Assembly: GCA_021779855.1 (NCBI GenBank)
Contig: JAJXZW010000001.1
Location: 1 to 64,000, forward strand
Reading direction: 5' to 3'
DNA length: 64,000 bases
From: Actinomycetes bacterium
Lineage (GTDB): Bacteria; Actinomycetota; Acidimicrobiia; Acidimicrobiales; RAAP-2
A program made the translations under genes and the position numbers. The first letter of the stretch is position 1, and each line of letters starts with the position of its first letter. The notes below the pieces were generated by a model. The model was not told the origin of the DNA, did no database searches, and saw nothing but the letters and a program-made list of their open reading frames with translations. Shown one piece after another: positions 31,415 to 40,399 of the stretch.

Positions 31415-33928
31415 CTAGAGGAGCGGCAGCGCGCGGCGGCGCTCGCCGGTGAGGTCGAAGAGCGCGTTCGCCACCGCCGGGGCCACGGCGATCAAGGGGG
31501 TCTCGCCGGCGCCGGCCGAGGGCAGGTCTGGCCGGTCGAGGAGCACCACCTCGATCGGCGGCACGTCACTGAAACGGGGCACCCGGTACGCGGAGAAGGA
31601 GCCGTTGGTCACGACGCCGTCGCGGAACTCGATCCGCTCGAAGAGCGCCCCGCCCAGGGCCATCACGGCCGCGCCCTCGACCTGGGCCGCCACCGTGGCC
31701 GGGTTGACGAGCGCGCCGCACTCGTACGCGGTGACCAGCCGGGACACGCGCCAACGGCTCGCGTCGCCCTCGACCTGGGCCAGGGTCGCCACCCGTCCGC
31801 CCTTCTCCAGCCCGACGGCCACGCCCTGGCCGACCCCGCGCGCGCCCTCGGCCCACCCGAAGCGTCGCGCCGCGGCGTCGAGCACGGCGACGAGGCGCTC
31901 GTCGTCGAGGATCGATCGGCGCAGCGCCACCGGGTCGAGCCCCAGGCGCGCGGCCAGCTCGTCGAGGTGGGACTCGCGCGCGAAGGCGTTCGCGGTGGCC
32001 GCGAGCGCCCGGTAGGGACCGGTGACGAAGGGTCCGGCCGCCGGCTGGTACTCGAGGCGCTCGTTCGCCACCCTGTACGGCGTCGCGATCCCGGCCGTGC
32101 CCGAGTGCAGGTTGCGCAGTGTCCAGGCCACGAGCTCGCCCGCACTCGTCGCGCCGCACTCCACGTCGACGACGGCGGCCGGCCGCAGCGTCGCGGCGAC
32201 GAACTCCTCGTGGCGCGACCACGTCACCTTGACCGGGCCGCCCACCGCGCGCGCCATCACCGCCGCCTCCAGCGCCACGGCGCCGGCGTGCTTGCCGCCG
32301 AAGCCACCGCCCGTCGGCGGGACGACGACGCGGACGTCCCGCTCGGCCACGCCCAGGCCGGCCGCGACCTGGGCGCGCACCGGGAAGGGCGTCTGCGTGC
32401 CGACCCAGACCGTCACGCGCCCGCCGTCCCAGCGCGCGAGCGCGGCCCGGCACTCGAGGGGCGCGTGGGCGATGTAGGCCGTCGTGTAGGTCGCCGCCAG
32501 GCGCACGGGGGCGGCCGCCAGGGCGTCGTCGGGCGCGCCGCGCTCCTCGCGCCAGGGCCCCTCCCAACCCTGTCCCTCGGTGACGGGGTGGGTACGCAGG
32601 TAGGCCTCGAGCCCGTCGGCCGACGGCCACTCGGGCACCGTCCAGCGGGCCGCCAACTCGCCGAGGGCGGCGCGCGCGACCGCGGCGTCGTCGGCGACGA
32701 CCCCCACCAGGCCCGACCCGGTCACGAGGGTGACGTCGTCGCGCCCCCCGAGGGCCCCCTCGTCGTAGGAGACAAGCCGGGCCCCGAGCGCCGGCGGGCG
32801 TAGGACCGCGCCGTGGCGCAGCCCCGCGCCCTGCAGGTCGGTGACGAAGCGCTGGGCCCCGGTGACCCGACCGAGCACCCCGTCGGGCACCCGCGGGCGC
32901 CCGGCCTGGCGCCAGCGGCGCGGATCGCTGAGCTCGACGCCGCCCCGAGCGACCTCCACGCGCCGCTCACCCGGGTCCGGCCGACGGCAGCGGGCCGCGA
33001 AGGCCGCAACGCGGCGCAACGCCTGGCCCGCGTCGGGCATCGAGCGGCTGCCGAAGGTGCCTCGGTCGAAGGGGCACACGTCGGTGTCGCCCATGGCGAG
33101 GCTCACGTGGTCGACGTCGACGCCCAGCTCCTCGGCCACCAGCAGCCGCAGCGCCGTGGTGTTGTCTTGCCCCACGTCGACCTTGCCGGTGAAGGCCGTG
33201 ACCCGTCCGCGGGCGTCGAGGTGCAGCCACGCGCCGACCCCGGTCGTCCACGCCGACGGGTCGGGCGGCGGCGGAGGCAGCACGACCACCAGGCCGTCGC
33301 CGAGCACGTCGAACCAGTCGGCGCGCTCGGGGTCGCTGAGGTCCCAGGGCATCTCCGGGCGCGCCGAGGGGCGGTCCCAGCCCGGCAGCGCCCAGCGCTC
33401 GCCGGCCGGGTCCGCGGGCGGGACGGGCGGAGCGCCCCGGGCGATCTCGACGGCCCGGTGGACCGCCCGGCGGATCGCCGGGTACTCCCCGCAGCGGCAG
33501 ACGTGGGGCTCGAGGGCCTCATCGATCGCCGTGTCATCGGGGTCCGCCTCGCGCTCGAGCAGGGCCACCACCGCCAGCACCATGGCCGGGGTGCAGTAGC
33601 CGCACTGGACCGCCCCGAGCTCCGCGAAGGCCGACTGGACCGGGTGCAGCGCCCCGTGGCCCAGCCCCTCGATGGTGAGCACCTCACGGCCGGCCACGTC
33701 GCCCACGCGCGCCTGGCACGAGGCCGTCGGCCGCCCCTCGACGAGGACCGAGCACGCGCCGCAGGCTCCCTCGCCGCAGCCGGGCTTCGCCCCGGTCAGT
33801 CCCCAGTCACGACGCAGCGCGACCAGGAGGGGCACCGCGGCGTCCGCCACGCGGCGCTCACCGTTGACGGTGACCGCGACGGTCGTCGGGCCCGTCCCGT
33901 GGCCCTCGAGGCCAGGGCGTTCGACCAC
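31415..33928 (-). CDS. Fused 2Fe-2S/molybdopterin hydroxylase (IorAB-like)
   Basis: An 837-aa molybdenum hydroxylase of the xanthine dehydrogenase family. The N-terminal part (about 15-165) is the iron-sulfur subunit: plant-type cluster C51, C56, C59, C71 and second cluster C109, C112, C144, C146. The remainder is the molybdopterin subunit with F-G-S-R-S-M-P-D-A-G, P-T-G-G-G-F-G-G-K and G-A-G-E-T-P near the end, as in isoquinoline 1-oxidoreductase. Small and large subunits are usually separate genes; here they are one. No FAD subunit gene is adjacent. GTG 33928 lies 6 nt after TAACAT, so translation may be leaderless. The substrate is unknown. Confidence 0.82.
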   Translation of the reverse strand: MVERPGLEGHGTGPTTVAVTVNGERRVADAAVPLLVALRRDWGLTGAKPGCGEGACGACSVLVEGRPTASCQARVGDVAGREVLTIEGLGHGALHPVQSAFAELGAVQCGYCTPAMVLAVVALLEREADPDDTAIDEALEPHVCRCGEYPAIRRAVHRAVEIARGAPPVPPADPAGERWALPGWDRPSARPEMPWDLSDPERADWFDVLGDGLVVVLPPPPPDPSAWTTGVGAWLHLDARGRVTAFTGKVDVGQDNTTALRLLVAEELGVDVDHVSLAMGDTDVCPFDRGTFGSRSMPDAGQALRRVAAFAARCRRPDPGERRVEVARGGVELSDPRRWRQAGRPRVPDGVLGRVTGAQRFVTDLQGAGLRHGAVLRPPALGARLVSYDEGALGGRDDVTLVTGSGLVGVVADDAAVARAALGELAARWTVPEWPSADGLEAYLRTHPVTEGQGWEGPWREERGAPDDALAAAPVRLAATYTTAYIAHAPLECRAALARWDGGRVTVWVGTQTPFPVRAQVAAGLGVAERDVRVVVPPTGGGFGGKHAGAVALEAAVMARAVGGPVKVTWSRHEEFVAATLRPAAVVDVECGATSAGELVAWTLRNLHSGTAGIATPYRVANERLEYQPAAGPFVTGPYRALAATANAFARESHLDELAARLGLDPVALRRSILDDERLVAVLDAAARRFGWAEGARGVGQGVAVGLEKGGRVATLAQVEGDASRWRVSRLVTAYECGALVNPATVAAQVEGAAVMALGGALFERIEFRDGVVTNGSFSAYRVPRFSDVPPIEVVLLDRPDLPSAGAGETPLIAVAPAVANALFDLTGERRRALPLL

Positions 33929-34596
33929 AGTGGCATGTTAGACGCCACCGGATCCGTCCCCCTGGGCGTCGGACACGCCCTGGCCGGTGCGACCGCGGCG
34001 CCCCGCGAGGTCCCGCCGGGCCGTCGTCGGGCACGCGTATCACCAACCGACCCGTCCGGGGCATCAACGACCGCCCCCACGGGCCCGTGGACGCGCGAGC
34101 GACAGCGCGTGCGCCGCCCCGTCGCCCGAGAGAACTCCCCGAACGGTGGGGTGTCGCGCGGCTGAACGTCAGGTCCCCCGAGGCGGCACCGCGCCCTTGG
34201 CGCTCGCCGTCCCCGGGGTCAACGGAACCCGCGGGCGGAGCCGCGCCGCCGGCCTCGTCGTCGAACCCCTCGGGCACGACCCCGAGGCGGCCAGGGTCTC
34301 GTCACACGCCACGCGCCGTCGCCCGCTCGATCGGCGCGTCCCGCACGTGCAGCGCGGAGCCGGCGTCGTCAACCAGACCGACGACCTCGTGGTCGGCGCA
34401 GTTCGGGTCTAGCGGGACGTGGGCGGCCCCGCCCGTGCGGCCCGGGTGAGGGCCCGCACCTCGGGCCGCGCGGCCGCCGCGCACCGCGTCCGACTCCCCG
34501 GAGGTGACGACGCCACCGTCACGTCGGACCGCGGCGCGCCCGAGCGCCGCCTCATCCCTGGAGACCAGCGGGTTCCGGCCGCCGCGCGCGGAGGTG
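33929..34596. other. About 670 bp with no supportable gene
   Basis: A minus-strand frame near 34310-34420 (P-L-D-P-N-C-A-D-H-E-V-V-G-L-V-D-D-A-G) looks protein-like but is only about 40 codons, lacks a good start and matches no family I know; it may be a gene remnant. Other frames are low-complexity. No tRNA or repeat was seen. Confidence 0.4.
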
Positions 34597-35043
34597 TCAG
34601 CCGCGCTGGATCTCGATCTTCCGAGCGCCGGTCTCGATCTTCTCGGCGGGCATCGGCATGCGCACCTCGAGCACCCCGTCCTTGTAGGACGCCGAGATCT
34701 TGGACTGGTCCACGCCCTCGGGCAGCGAGACTCTCCGCGTGAGCAGGCCGTAACGGAACTCGCTGCGGTGCACGTGACGCTCGGTCGTCTCCTCGTGGTT
34801 TCGCTTCTCGGCGCTGATCACCAGGTCGCCGTCGACGATCTCGACCGTGACGTCCTTGTCCGGGTCGATGCCCGGGAGCTCGGCGCGCACCACCATCTGG
34901 CCGTGCTCTTGGTACTCCTCGACGCGGAACGGCGGCCGCCAGTCGACGTCGCGGAACACGTCGTCGAACCACCGCCACGACGGCCAGCTCAGGCTGAAGT
35001 CGGGCAGCCGCCTCTCACTCTTCATGGTCTTCAGGTCGGCCAT
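34597..35043 (-). CDS. Hsp20 / alpha-crystallin small heat-shock protein
   Basis: A 148-aa ATP-independent chaperone. The alpha-crystallin domain covers about 42-138: E-L-P-G-I-D-P-D-K-D-V, D-L-V-I-S-A-E-K-R, F-R-Y-G-L-L-T-R-R-V-S-L-P and Y-K-D-G-V-L-E-V-R-M-P, with a short C-terminal tail. ATG 35043 fits the GAGAGAGG ribosome site; GTG 35049 is in frame but too close to it. A TAGGGT -10 at 35098-35103 (minus) suggests a leader of about 55 nt. It is divergent from the DEAD-box helicase gene. No CIRCE or HAIR element was recognised. Confidence 0.9.
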   Translation of the reverse strand: MADLKTMKSERRLPDFSLSWPSWRWFDDVFRDVDWRPPFRVEEYQEHGQMVVRAELPGIDPDKDVTVEIVDGDLVISAEKRNHEETTERHVHRSEFRYGLLTRRVSLPEGVDQSKISASYKDGVLEVRMPMPAEKIETGARKIEIQRG

Positions 35044-35193
35044 GGTCACCTCTCTCTCTCACGCGACGCCGCGCCGACGGGCGCGCCGTCAACCCCGACC
35101 CTACGAAGGCGACCCCCGCCGTCCTAGAGTCCAACGTCACAACACCCACGCTCGCCGGCGCCCGCCGACGTACGCCCGCGGTCGCGCGCCTGG

Positions 35194-35278
35194 TAGGGTG
35201 GCACCACTCATCTCGCCGTTCGCGGCGGAGGCCGATTCGGATCCCTCGGGTTGGTTTCACACAACCCTGAGGAGAACC
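35194..35278 (+). promoter_or_regulatory. Promoter and structured 5' UTR of the cold-shock helicase
   Basis: TAGGGT (35194-35199) as -10 gives a leader of about 72 nt. It contains CGCCG-TTCG-CGGCG (35214-35227), a perfect hairpin with a UUCG tetraloop, and a second hairpin CTC-GGGTTG / CAACCC-GAG (35245-35253 with 35262-35271) whose 3' arm takes up the first half of the GAGGAG ribosome site. This could gate translation by temperature or by the helicase itself. Confidence 0.5.
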
Positions 35279-36754
35279 ATGTCCCCCACCTTCGCCGACC
35301 TCGGCGTGCCCGCCGAGCTCACGTCGCGCCTCGCCGCCCGCGGAATCGTCGACGCGTTCCCCATCCAGGCGGTCGCACTGCCCGACGCTCTGGCCGGACG
35401 CGACGTCGTGGGCCAGGCCGCCACCGGCTCGGGTAAGACGCTCGCCTTCGGCCTCGCGCTGCTCGCGCGACTCACCCCCGCGCGGGCCCGCCGGCCCCGC
35501 GCCCTGGTGCTCACCCCGACCCGCGAGCTCGCGGCCCAGGTCCAGCGCGAGCTCGCGGCCCTGGTGCGCGACCCGCGCCGCGTGCTGAGCGTCTACGGCG
35601 GCACCCCCTACGGCGCGGCCCGCAAGGCGCTCGCCCACGGGGTGGACGTCCTGGTGGCCTGCCCCGGCCGCCTCGAGGACCTGCTGGAGCAGGGCACCCT
35701 CTCGCTCGGTGAGGTCGAGATCGTCGTCGTCGACGAGGCCGACCGCATGGCCGACATGGGGTTCCTGCCCGCCGTGCGTCGGATCCTCGGACAGGTGGCC
35801 GCGGCCCCCCAGACGATGCTCTTCTCGGCGACCATGGGCCCCGAGGTCGCCACGCTCGTCGCGTCGTTCACCCGCGACGCCGCACGCCACGACGTCGTGG
35901 GACCGGTGGCGGAGGTCCCCGTCGACCACCACTTCGTGACCGTCACCCACGCCGAGCGCGTGGACGCCACGGTCCGGCTCCTCGACGAGCACGACCGCGC
36001 CATCGTCTTCACCCGCACCAAGCACGGCGCCGACCGGCTCGCGCGCCAGCTCAACGACCGCGGCGTGAGCGCCGTGGCGCTCCACGGAGGCCGCAGCCAG
36101 GCCCAGCGCGACCGCGCGCTCAAGGACATGTCCACCCGGCGGGTCCGCGCCCTCGTGGCGACCGACGTCGCCGCGCGCGGCATCCACGTCGAGGCCCTGC
36201 CCGCCGTCGTCCACTTCGACCCGCCCACCCAGAGCGCGGACTACGTGCACCGCTCGGGCCGCACCGGCCGGGCCGGTGCCCCGGGCGTCGTGGTCTCCCT
36301 CGTGACGCCCGAGACCACCACCCACGTGCGACGGATCCAGCGCTCCCTCGGCCTCGAGCCCGGCGCGACGTCCCCGAAGGCGCCCACCGCGACCGTGGCG
36401 CCGGCGCCGACCGGCACGCCGCGAGCGACCGTGGCGCCGCGCGAGCGCGCCGGGCGCCGCGAGGCGTCCCCGCGACCCCGGCACGGGAGCGCTGCGCACC
36501 GGGCGGGCGTGGCGAGCGAGGCCCGGACCGGCACCGGCGAGGCCGTCGTCACCAACTACAACGGCGCGCGCGGCTACGGCTTCGCCACCGACGGGTCGGG
36601 TGACGACCTCTTCGTGCACCGCTCCCAGATCGCCGGCACCGGACAGCGCGCCCTCGCGCGCGGCCAGCGGATCCGCTTCGACGAGGCCCGCGGGCCCCGT
36701 GGGCGCGAGGCCCGCAACGTCCGCCTGGTCGACGCGCGCCGGGGGCGGGACTAG
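35279..36754 (+). CDS. DEAD-box RNA helicase fused to a cold-shock domain
   Basis: 491 aa. The helicase core (about 4-365) has the Q motif (7-30), motif I A-T-G-S-G-K-T (48-54), D-E-A-D (152-155), S-A-T and H-R-S-G-R-T-G-R. A proline- and alanine-rich linker leads to a C-terminal cold-shock domain (about 420-484) with the RNP1-like G-A-R-G-Y-G-F-A and RNP2-like D-L-F-V-H-R-S. RNA unwinding and nucleic-acid chaperoning are thus joined in one chain. ATG 35279 has GAGGAG 5 nt upstream within a structured leader. Its stop shares CTAG with the opposing DUF885 gene. Confidence 0.88.
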   Translation: MSPTFADLGVPAELTSRLAARGIVDAFPIQAVALPDALAGRDVVGQAATGSGKTLAFGLALLARLTPARARRPRALVLTPTRELAAQVQRELAALVRDPRRVLSVYGGTPYGAARKALAHGVDVLVACPGRLEDLLEQGTLSLGEVEIVVVDEADRMADMGFLPAVRRILGQVAAAPQTMLFSATMGPEVATLVASFTRDAARHDVVGPVAEVPVDHHFVTVTHAERVDATVRLLDEHDRAIVFTRTKHGADRLARQLNDRGVSAVALHGGRSQAQRDRALKDMSTRRVRALVATDVAARGIHVEALPAVVHFDPPTQSADYVHRSGRTGRAGAPGVVVSLVTPETTTHVRRIQRSLGLEPGATSPKAPTATVAPAPTGTPRATVAPRERAGRREASPRPRHGSAAHRAGVASEARTGTGEAVVTNYNGARGYGFATDGSGDDLFVHRSQIAGTGQRALARGQRIRFDEARGPRGREARNVRLVDARRGRD

Positions 36755-38445
36755 CCCCGCCGCAGGGCCTCGCGGAAGGCCCCCAGGCCGATCGGGCCCA
36801 GGGCCAGCGCGCGGTCGTGGAAGTCGCGCAGCGTGAAGCCATCCCCCCGGGCGGCGCGCATCTCCTCACGCGCGCCGACCCACTCACGCTCGCCCACCTT
36901 GTAGCTGACGGCCTGGCCGGGGATCGCGAGGTAGCGCTCGACCTCGCTCCGGGCGAAGTCCGGCGACTCCAGGGCCCGCTCGACGAGGGTCGCCACCGCC
37001 ATCTCGGGCGTCCAGGGAGCGCCGCCCACCTCGCCCAGTCCGTCGAGGCGGCCGAAGTCCGCCGGCGCCGCCAGCTGCAGGTGCAGCCCGATGTCGATCA
37101 CGACGCGCGCGGCCCGCAGGGCCTGGCTCATGAGGTAGCCCATCTCGTAGGCGGGCTCCTCGAAGCCCCCCAACTCCTCCATGAGCCGCTCGGCGTAGAG
37201 AGCCCAGCCCTCCCCCCACCCGCTGTTCCAGGCCATGAGGCGCTGGTAGCGGGTGAGCCGGCGGGCGTTGAGGACGACGGTCCCCGCCTGGAGGTGGTGC
37301 CCGGGCACGGCCTCGTGGTACCAGGTCGTGACCTGACGCCACCAGGCGAACTCCTCCTTGCCGAGCGTCGGGAACCACGTCGTGCCCGGACGTGACAGGT
37401 CCTCGCTCGGGGACACGTAGTACGGGGCGGCCGCCGATCCCTCGGGGGCGAGGCGCACGTCGCAGAACCGGATCCGCTCGTCGATCGTGAACTCACGGCC
37501 GGCCAGACGCTCCACCGTGGCGTCGGTAAGGGCGCGCAGGCGCGCCAGCAGCTCGTCGGTCCCCCGCACGACGTAGCGGGGATCGTGGTCGAGACGCTCG
37601 GCGACCTCGGTGAGCGAGGCCGCCCCGGGCGCCAGCACCTCGGCGAGGCCGTCCATGCGCGCGTTGATCCGACGCAACTCGTCCCAGCCCCACGCGTAGG
37701 TCTCCTCGAGGTCGAGGTCGAGGCCCGTGTAGTGACGGGCCCACCGGGCGTAGCGCTCGCGCCCGACGAAGGGCGTCTCCTCGGCGGCCGGCGCGTAGAC
37801 CCCGTCCAGCCAGTCGGCGAGCTCGCGGAAGGCGCGTGCGGCCACCGCGGCGCCACCCTCGAGCGCCGACGGCTCGACCCGCGCCGCGCGGGCGGCCCGC
37901 GCGGCGACCTCGGGGAAGCCGACGTCGGCGATCTCGCGCATCTGGGCCGCGACACCGGTCGCGTGACGTCGAGCGGCGGTCGCGCGCGAGGAGACCTGCG
38001 CCTCCAGCGTCTCACGCCAGCGCGCCAGCGCGAGCGGCACCGCCTCGAGGCGCGCGCGGACCGCGTCGGCGCCCTCGGCGTCCTCGGTCGTCATCATCTC
38101 GAAGACCTGACGGATCTCCATCGCCGGTGACGAGATGACCCCGAAGGCGCGCGCCGACTCGCCGCTCGCGTCGAGCTCGCGACCGCTCCCCATCCGCTCG
38201 GTCGCGACCGCGAGGGCGAGCCGGTCGCCGTCGTCGGACGGCTCGAGGGCCGCGAGGGCCTCCAGCGCCGCCTCGACGAGCTCGACCGAGCGGTCCGCTC
38301 CCGCCGGCGAGAAGTCGTCGATCTCCCGGTCGTGGCCGGGGACGCCGAAGTAGGTCGCGGCGAGGGGGTGCAGGGCGCACCAGTCGTCGACGAAGCGGTC
38401 GGTCACCGCGAAGACCTCGGTGCGGTAGAGCGGGGCCTCGGCCAT
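36751..38445 (-). CDS. DUF885-family metallopeptidase-like protein
   Basis: A 564-aa cytoplasmic-looking protein of the DUF885 (COG4805) family, predicted to be a zinc carboxypeptidase or oligopeptidase. The H-E-x-x-x-H-type motif W-Y-H-E-A-V-P-G-H-H-L-Q is present, with W-G-E-G-W-A-L-Y-A-E downstream, both hallmarks of the family. No signal peptide is visible. ATG 38445 has AGGAGG 6 nt upstream; an in-frame GTG at 38451 overlaps that site. The biological substrate is unknown. Confidence 0.83.
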   Translation of the reverse strand: MAEAPLYRTEVFAVTDRFVDDWCALHPLAATYFGVPGHDREIDDFSPAGADRSVELVEAALEALAALEPSDDGDRLALAVATERMGSGRELDASGESARAFGVISSPAMEIRQVFEMMTTEDAEGADAVRARLEAVPLALARWRETLEAQVSSRATAARRHATGVAAQMREIADVGFPEVAARAARAARVEPSALEGGAAVAARAFRELADWLDGVYAPAAEETPFVGRERYARWARHYTGLDLDLEETYAWGWDELRRINARMDGLAEVLAPGAASLTEVAERLDHDPRYVVRGTDELLARLRALTDATVERLAGREFTIDERIRFCDVRLAPEGSAAAPYYVSPSEDLSRPGTTWFPTLGKEEFAWWRQVTTWYHEAVPGHHLQAGTVVLNARRLTRYQRLMAWNSGWGEGWALYAERLMEELGGFEEPAYEMGYLMSQALRAARVVIDIGLHLQLAAPADFGRLDGLGEVGGAPWTPEMAVATLVERALESPDFARSEVERYLAIPGQAVSYKVGEREWVGAREEMRAARGDGFTLRDFHDRALALGPIGLGAFREALRRG

Positions 38446-38660
38446 CGGCACCTCCTCGACGACGTCCCCTCAGGCTAGGCCGTCTCGTCGGGCCCGTCCC
38501 GCCGCTCGGGCAACCGTCACGCGACCGCAACGCGGGTGGCGCGCGCCGGCGCCGTCCGCGGCCTAGCGTGGATCGTCACCGACACGGGAGTCAGGGCGCG
38601 GGCGTAGCGACGCCCACCGGACCGTCGGCGACCTCGGCGACGCAGGTGGGGAGACATTAC

Positions 38661-39605
38661 GTGACGGCGCAGGATGGCGCTCGCGACATCGTGCTCGAGG
38701 CCCGGAGCCTCGTCAAGCGCTTCGGCGCGTTCGAGGCCGTGCGCGGGGTGGACTTCGAGATCGCCCGCGGCGAGAGCTTCGGCTTCCTCGGGCCCAACGG
38801 TGCCGGCAAGACCAGCACGATGCGGATGGTGTCGGCCGTGTCGCAGCCCTCTGCGGGGAGCCTGTCCATCTTCGGCCTCGACCCGCGCGCGCACGGGCCC
38901 GAGATCCGGGGCCGGATCGGCGTCGTCCCCCAGGACGACTCGCTGGAGCTCGAGCTCTCGGTCCGGCTGAACATCGAGATGTACGGCCGCTACTTCGACC
39001 TCCCGCGCCGGGTCCTGCGCGAGCGCACCGACGAGCTCTTGGAGTTCGCGCGCCTCTCCGAGCGCGCCGACAGCAAGGTCGACGACCTCTCGGGCGGGAT
39101 GAAGCGGCGCCTCACGATCGCCCGCGCCCTCGTCAACCGGCCCGAGCTCTTGATCCTCGACGAACCCACGACGGGCCTCGACCCCCAGGCGCGCCACCTC
39201 CTCTGGGAGCGCCTCTACCGGCTGAAGCGCGAGGGCGTGACCCTGATCATCACCACCCACTACATGGACGAGGCGGAGCAGCTCTGCGACCGGCTGGTCG
39301 TGATGGACAGTGGCACGATCGTGGCCGAGGGGGCGCCGCGCGAGCTCATCGGGCGCCACTCCAGCCGCGAGGTCGTCGAGCTGCGCTTCGGCACCGACGC
39401 CCCCGAGCAGATGCAGGACGTCCTCGCGCCCTACGCCGAGCGCGTCGAGGTCCTACCGGACCGAGTGCTGCTCTACGTCGCCGACGGTGACGACGCCCTG
39501 CGCGCCGTCCACGGCTCGGGTCTCGCCCCGGTGAGCACGCTGGTGCGGCGCAGCTCGCTCGAGGACGTCTTCTTGCGCCTGACCGGGCGCACCCTGGTGG
39601 ACTGA
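38661..39605 (+). CDS. ABC-2 exporter, ATP-binding subunit (DrrA/NodI-like)
   Basis: A 314-aa ATPase with Walker A G-P-N-G-A-G-K-T, signature L-S-G-G-M-K-R-R, Walker B L-L-I-L-D-E-P-T-T-G-L-D-P and H-loop T-T-H-Y-M. GTG 38661 follows GGGGAG; the frame is open 31 codons further up to another GTG. A TAGCGT -10-like element lies at 38564-38569, leaving a leader of over 80 nt. It is the first gene of a three-gene operon with TGATG overlaps. Daunorubicin- or Nod-factor-type exporters have the same arrangement; the substrate here is unknown. Confidence 0.87.
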   Translation: MTAQDGARDIVLEARSLVKRFGAFEAVRGVDFEIARGESFGFLGPNGAGKTSTMRMVSAVSQPSAGSLSIFGLDPRAHGPEIRGRIGVVPQDDSLELELSVRLNIEMYGRYFDLPRRVLRERTDELLEFARLSERADSKVDDLSGGMKRRLTIARALVNRPELLILDEPTTGLDPQARHLLWERLYRLKREGVTLIITTHYMDEAEQLCDRLVVMDSGTIVAEGAPRELIGRHSSREVVELRFGTDAPEQMQDVLAPYAERVEVLPDRVLLYVADGDDALRAVHGSGLAPVSTLVRRSSLEDVFLRLTGRTLVD

Positions 39606-40399
39606 TGACGTCGATCGAGCCCGGGCTCGGCCGGGCGCGCTGGCGACGCAGCTGGTGGTACCACGCGGTCCTCTACGCCCAGACCTGGCGGGGGTCGGTG
39701 GTGAGCTCCGTGCTCTTCCCGATCTTCTACCTCGCCTCGATGGGCATCGGCGTGGGCCACCTCGTCGCCCACCACACCGGCCTCGTCCAGGGTCAGAGCT
39801 ACCTGCGCTACATCGCCCCGAGCCTCCTCGCCACCACGACCTTCCAGCTCGGCGAGAGCGAGTCGCTCTGGCCGGTGCTCGGGAGCGTGAAGTGGATCCG
39901 GGTGTACCACGCCGCCGCGGCCACCCCCCTGGAGCCCCGCGACATCCTCTACGGCAAGCTCAGCTGGGTCGCCACCCGCTCGTTCGCGACCGGGGTCGCC
40001 TACACCGCGATCATCGCCGCCTTCGGCGCGGTCCAGTCCTGGTGGGGCCTCACCCTCCCCCTCATCGGCGCCCTCATCACGCTGGCCTTCGCGGCGCCCC
40101 TCACGGCCTACGCCGCGCGGGTCGACAGCGACGCGTCCTTCACGATGATCTACCGGTTCGCGTTCGTGCCCATGTTCCTCTTCTCGGCGACCTTCTACCC
40201 GATCGCGGCCTACCCCGGCTACCTCCGCCCGGTCGTCCAGCTCGTGCCGCTCTACCACGGCGTCGCCCTGGTGCGCGCGGCCGCCTTCGGCCAGGGCTCG
40301 CTCCCCGCCCAGCTGGCGCACGTCGCCGTGCTCGGCGCGATCGCCCTGGCCGGGGTCGCCTGGGGCCGGGTCACGATGCGCCGGCGGCTGGCGGACTGA
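39605..40399 (+). CDS. ABC-2 exporter permease, first copy
   Basis: A 264-aa membrane protein with about six helices. The N-terminal amphipathic region (W-R-R-S-W-W-Y-H-A-V-L-Y) and the M-F-L-F-S-A-T-F-Y-P-I motif are typical of the NodJ/DrrB class. ATG 39605 overlaps the ATPase stop. It resembles the next gene in order of elements (F-P-I-F-Y-L-A-S-M-G-I-G-V against F-E-P-L-F-Y-L-L-S-I-G-I-G-L), so the two probably arose by duplication and form a heterodimeric channel. Confidence 0.85.
   Translation: MTSIEPGLGRARWRRSWWYHAVLYAQTWRGSVVSSVLFPIFYLASMGIGVGHLVAHHTGLVQGQSYLRYIAPSLLATTTFQLGESESLWPVLGSVKWIRVYHAAAATPLEPRDILYGKLSWVATRSFATGVAYTAIIAAFGAVQSWWGLTLPLIGALITLAFAAPLTAYAARVDSDASFTMIYRFAFVPMFLFSATFYPIAAYPGYLRPVVQLVPLYHGVALVRAAAFGQGSLPAQLAHVAVLGAIALAGVAWGRVTMRRRLAD

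Noticed and set aside
34302-34484. Short minus-strand frame (P-L-D-P-N-C-A-D-H) in the 33929-34596 gap
   Set aside because: Protein-like but only about 40 codons before the sequence turns low-complexity; possibly a remnant, not listed as a gene.
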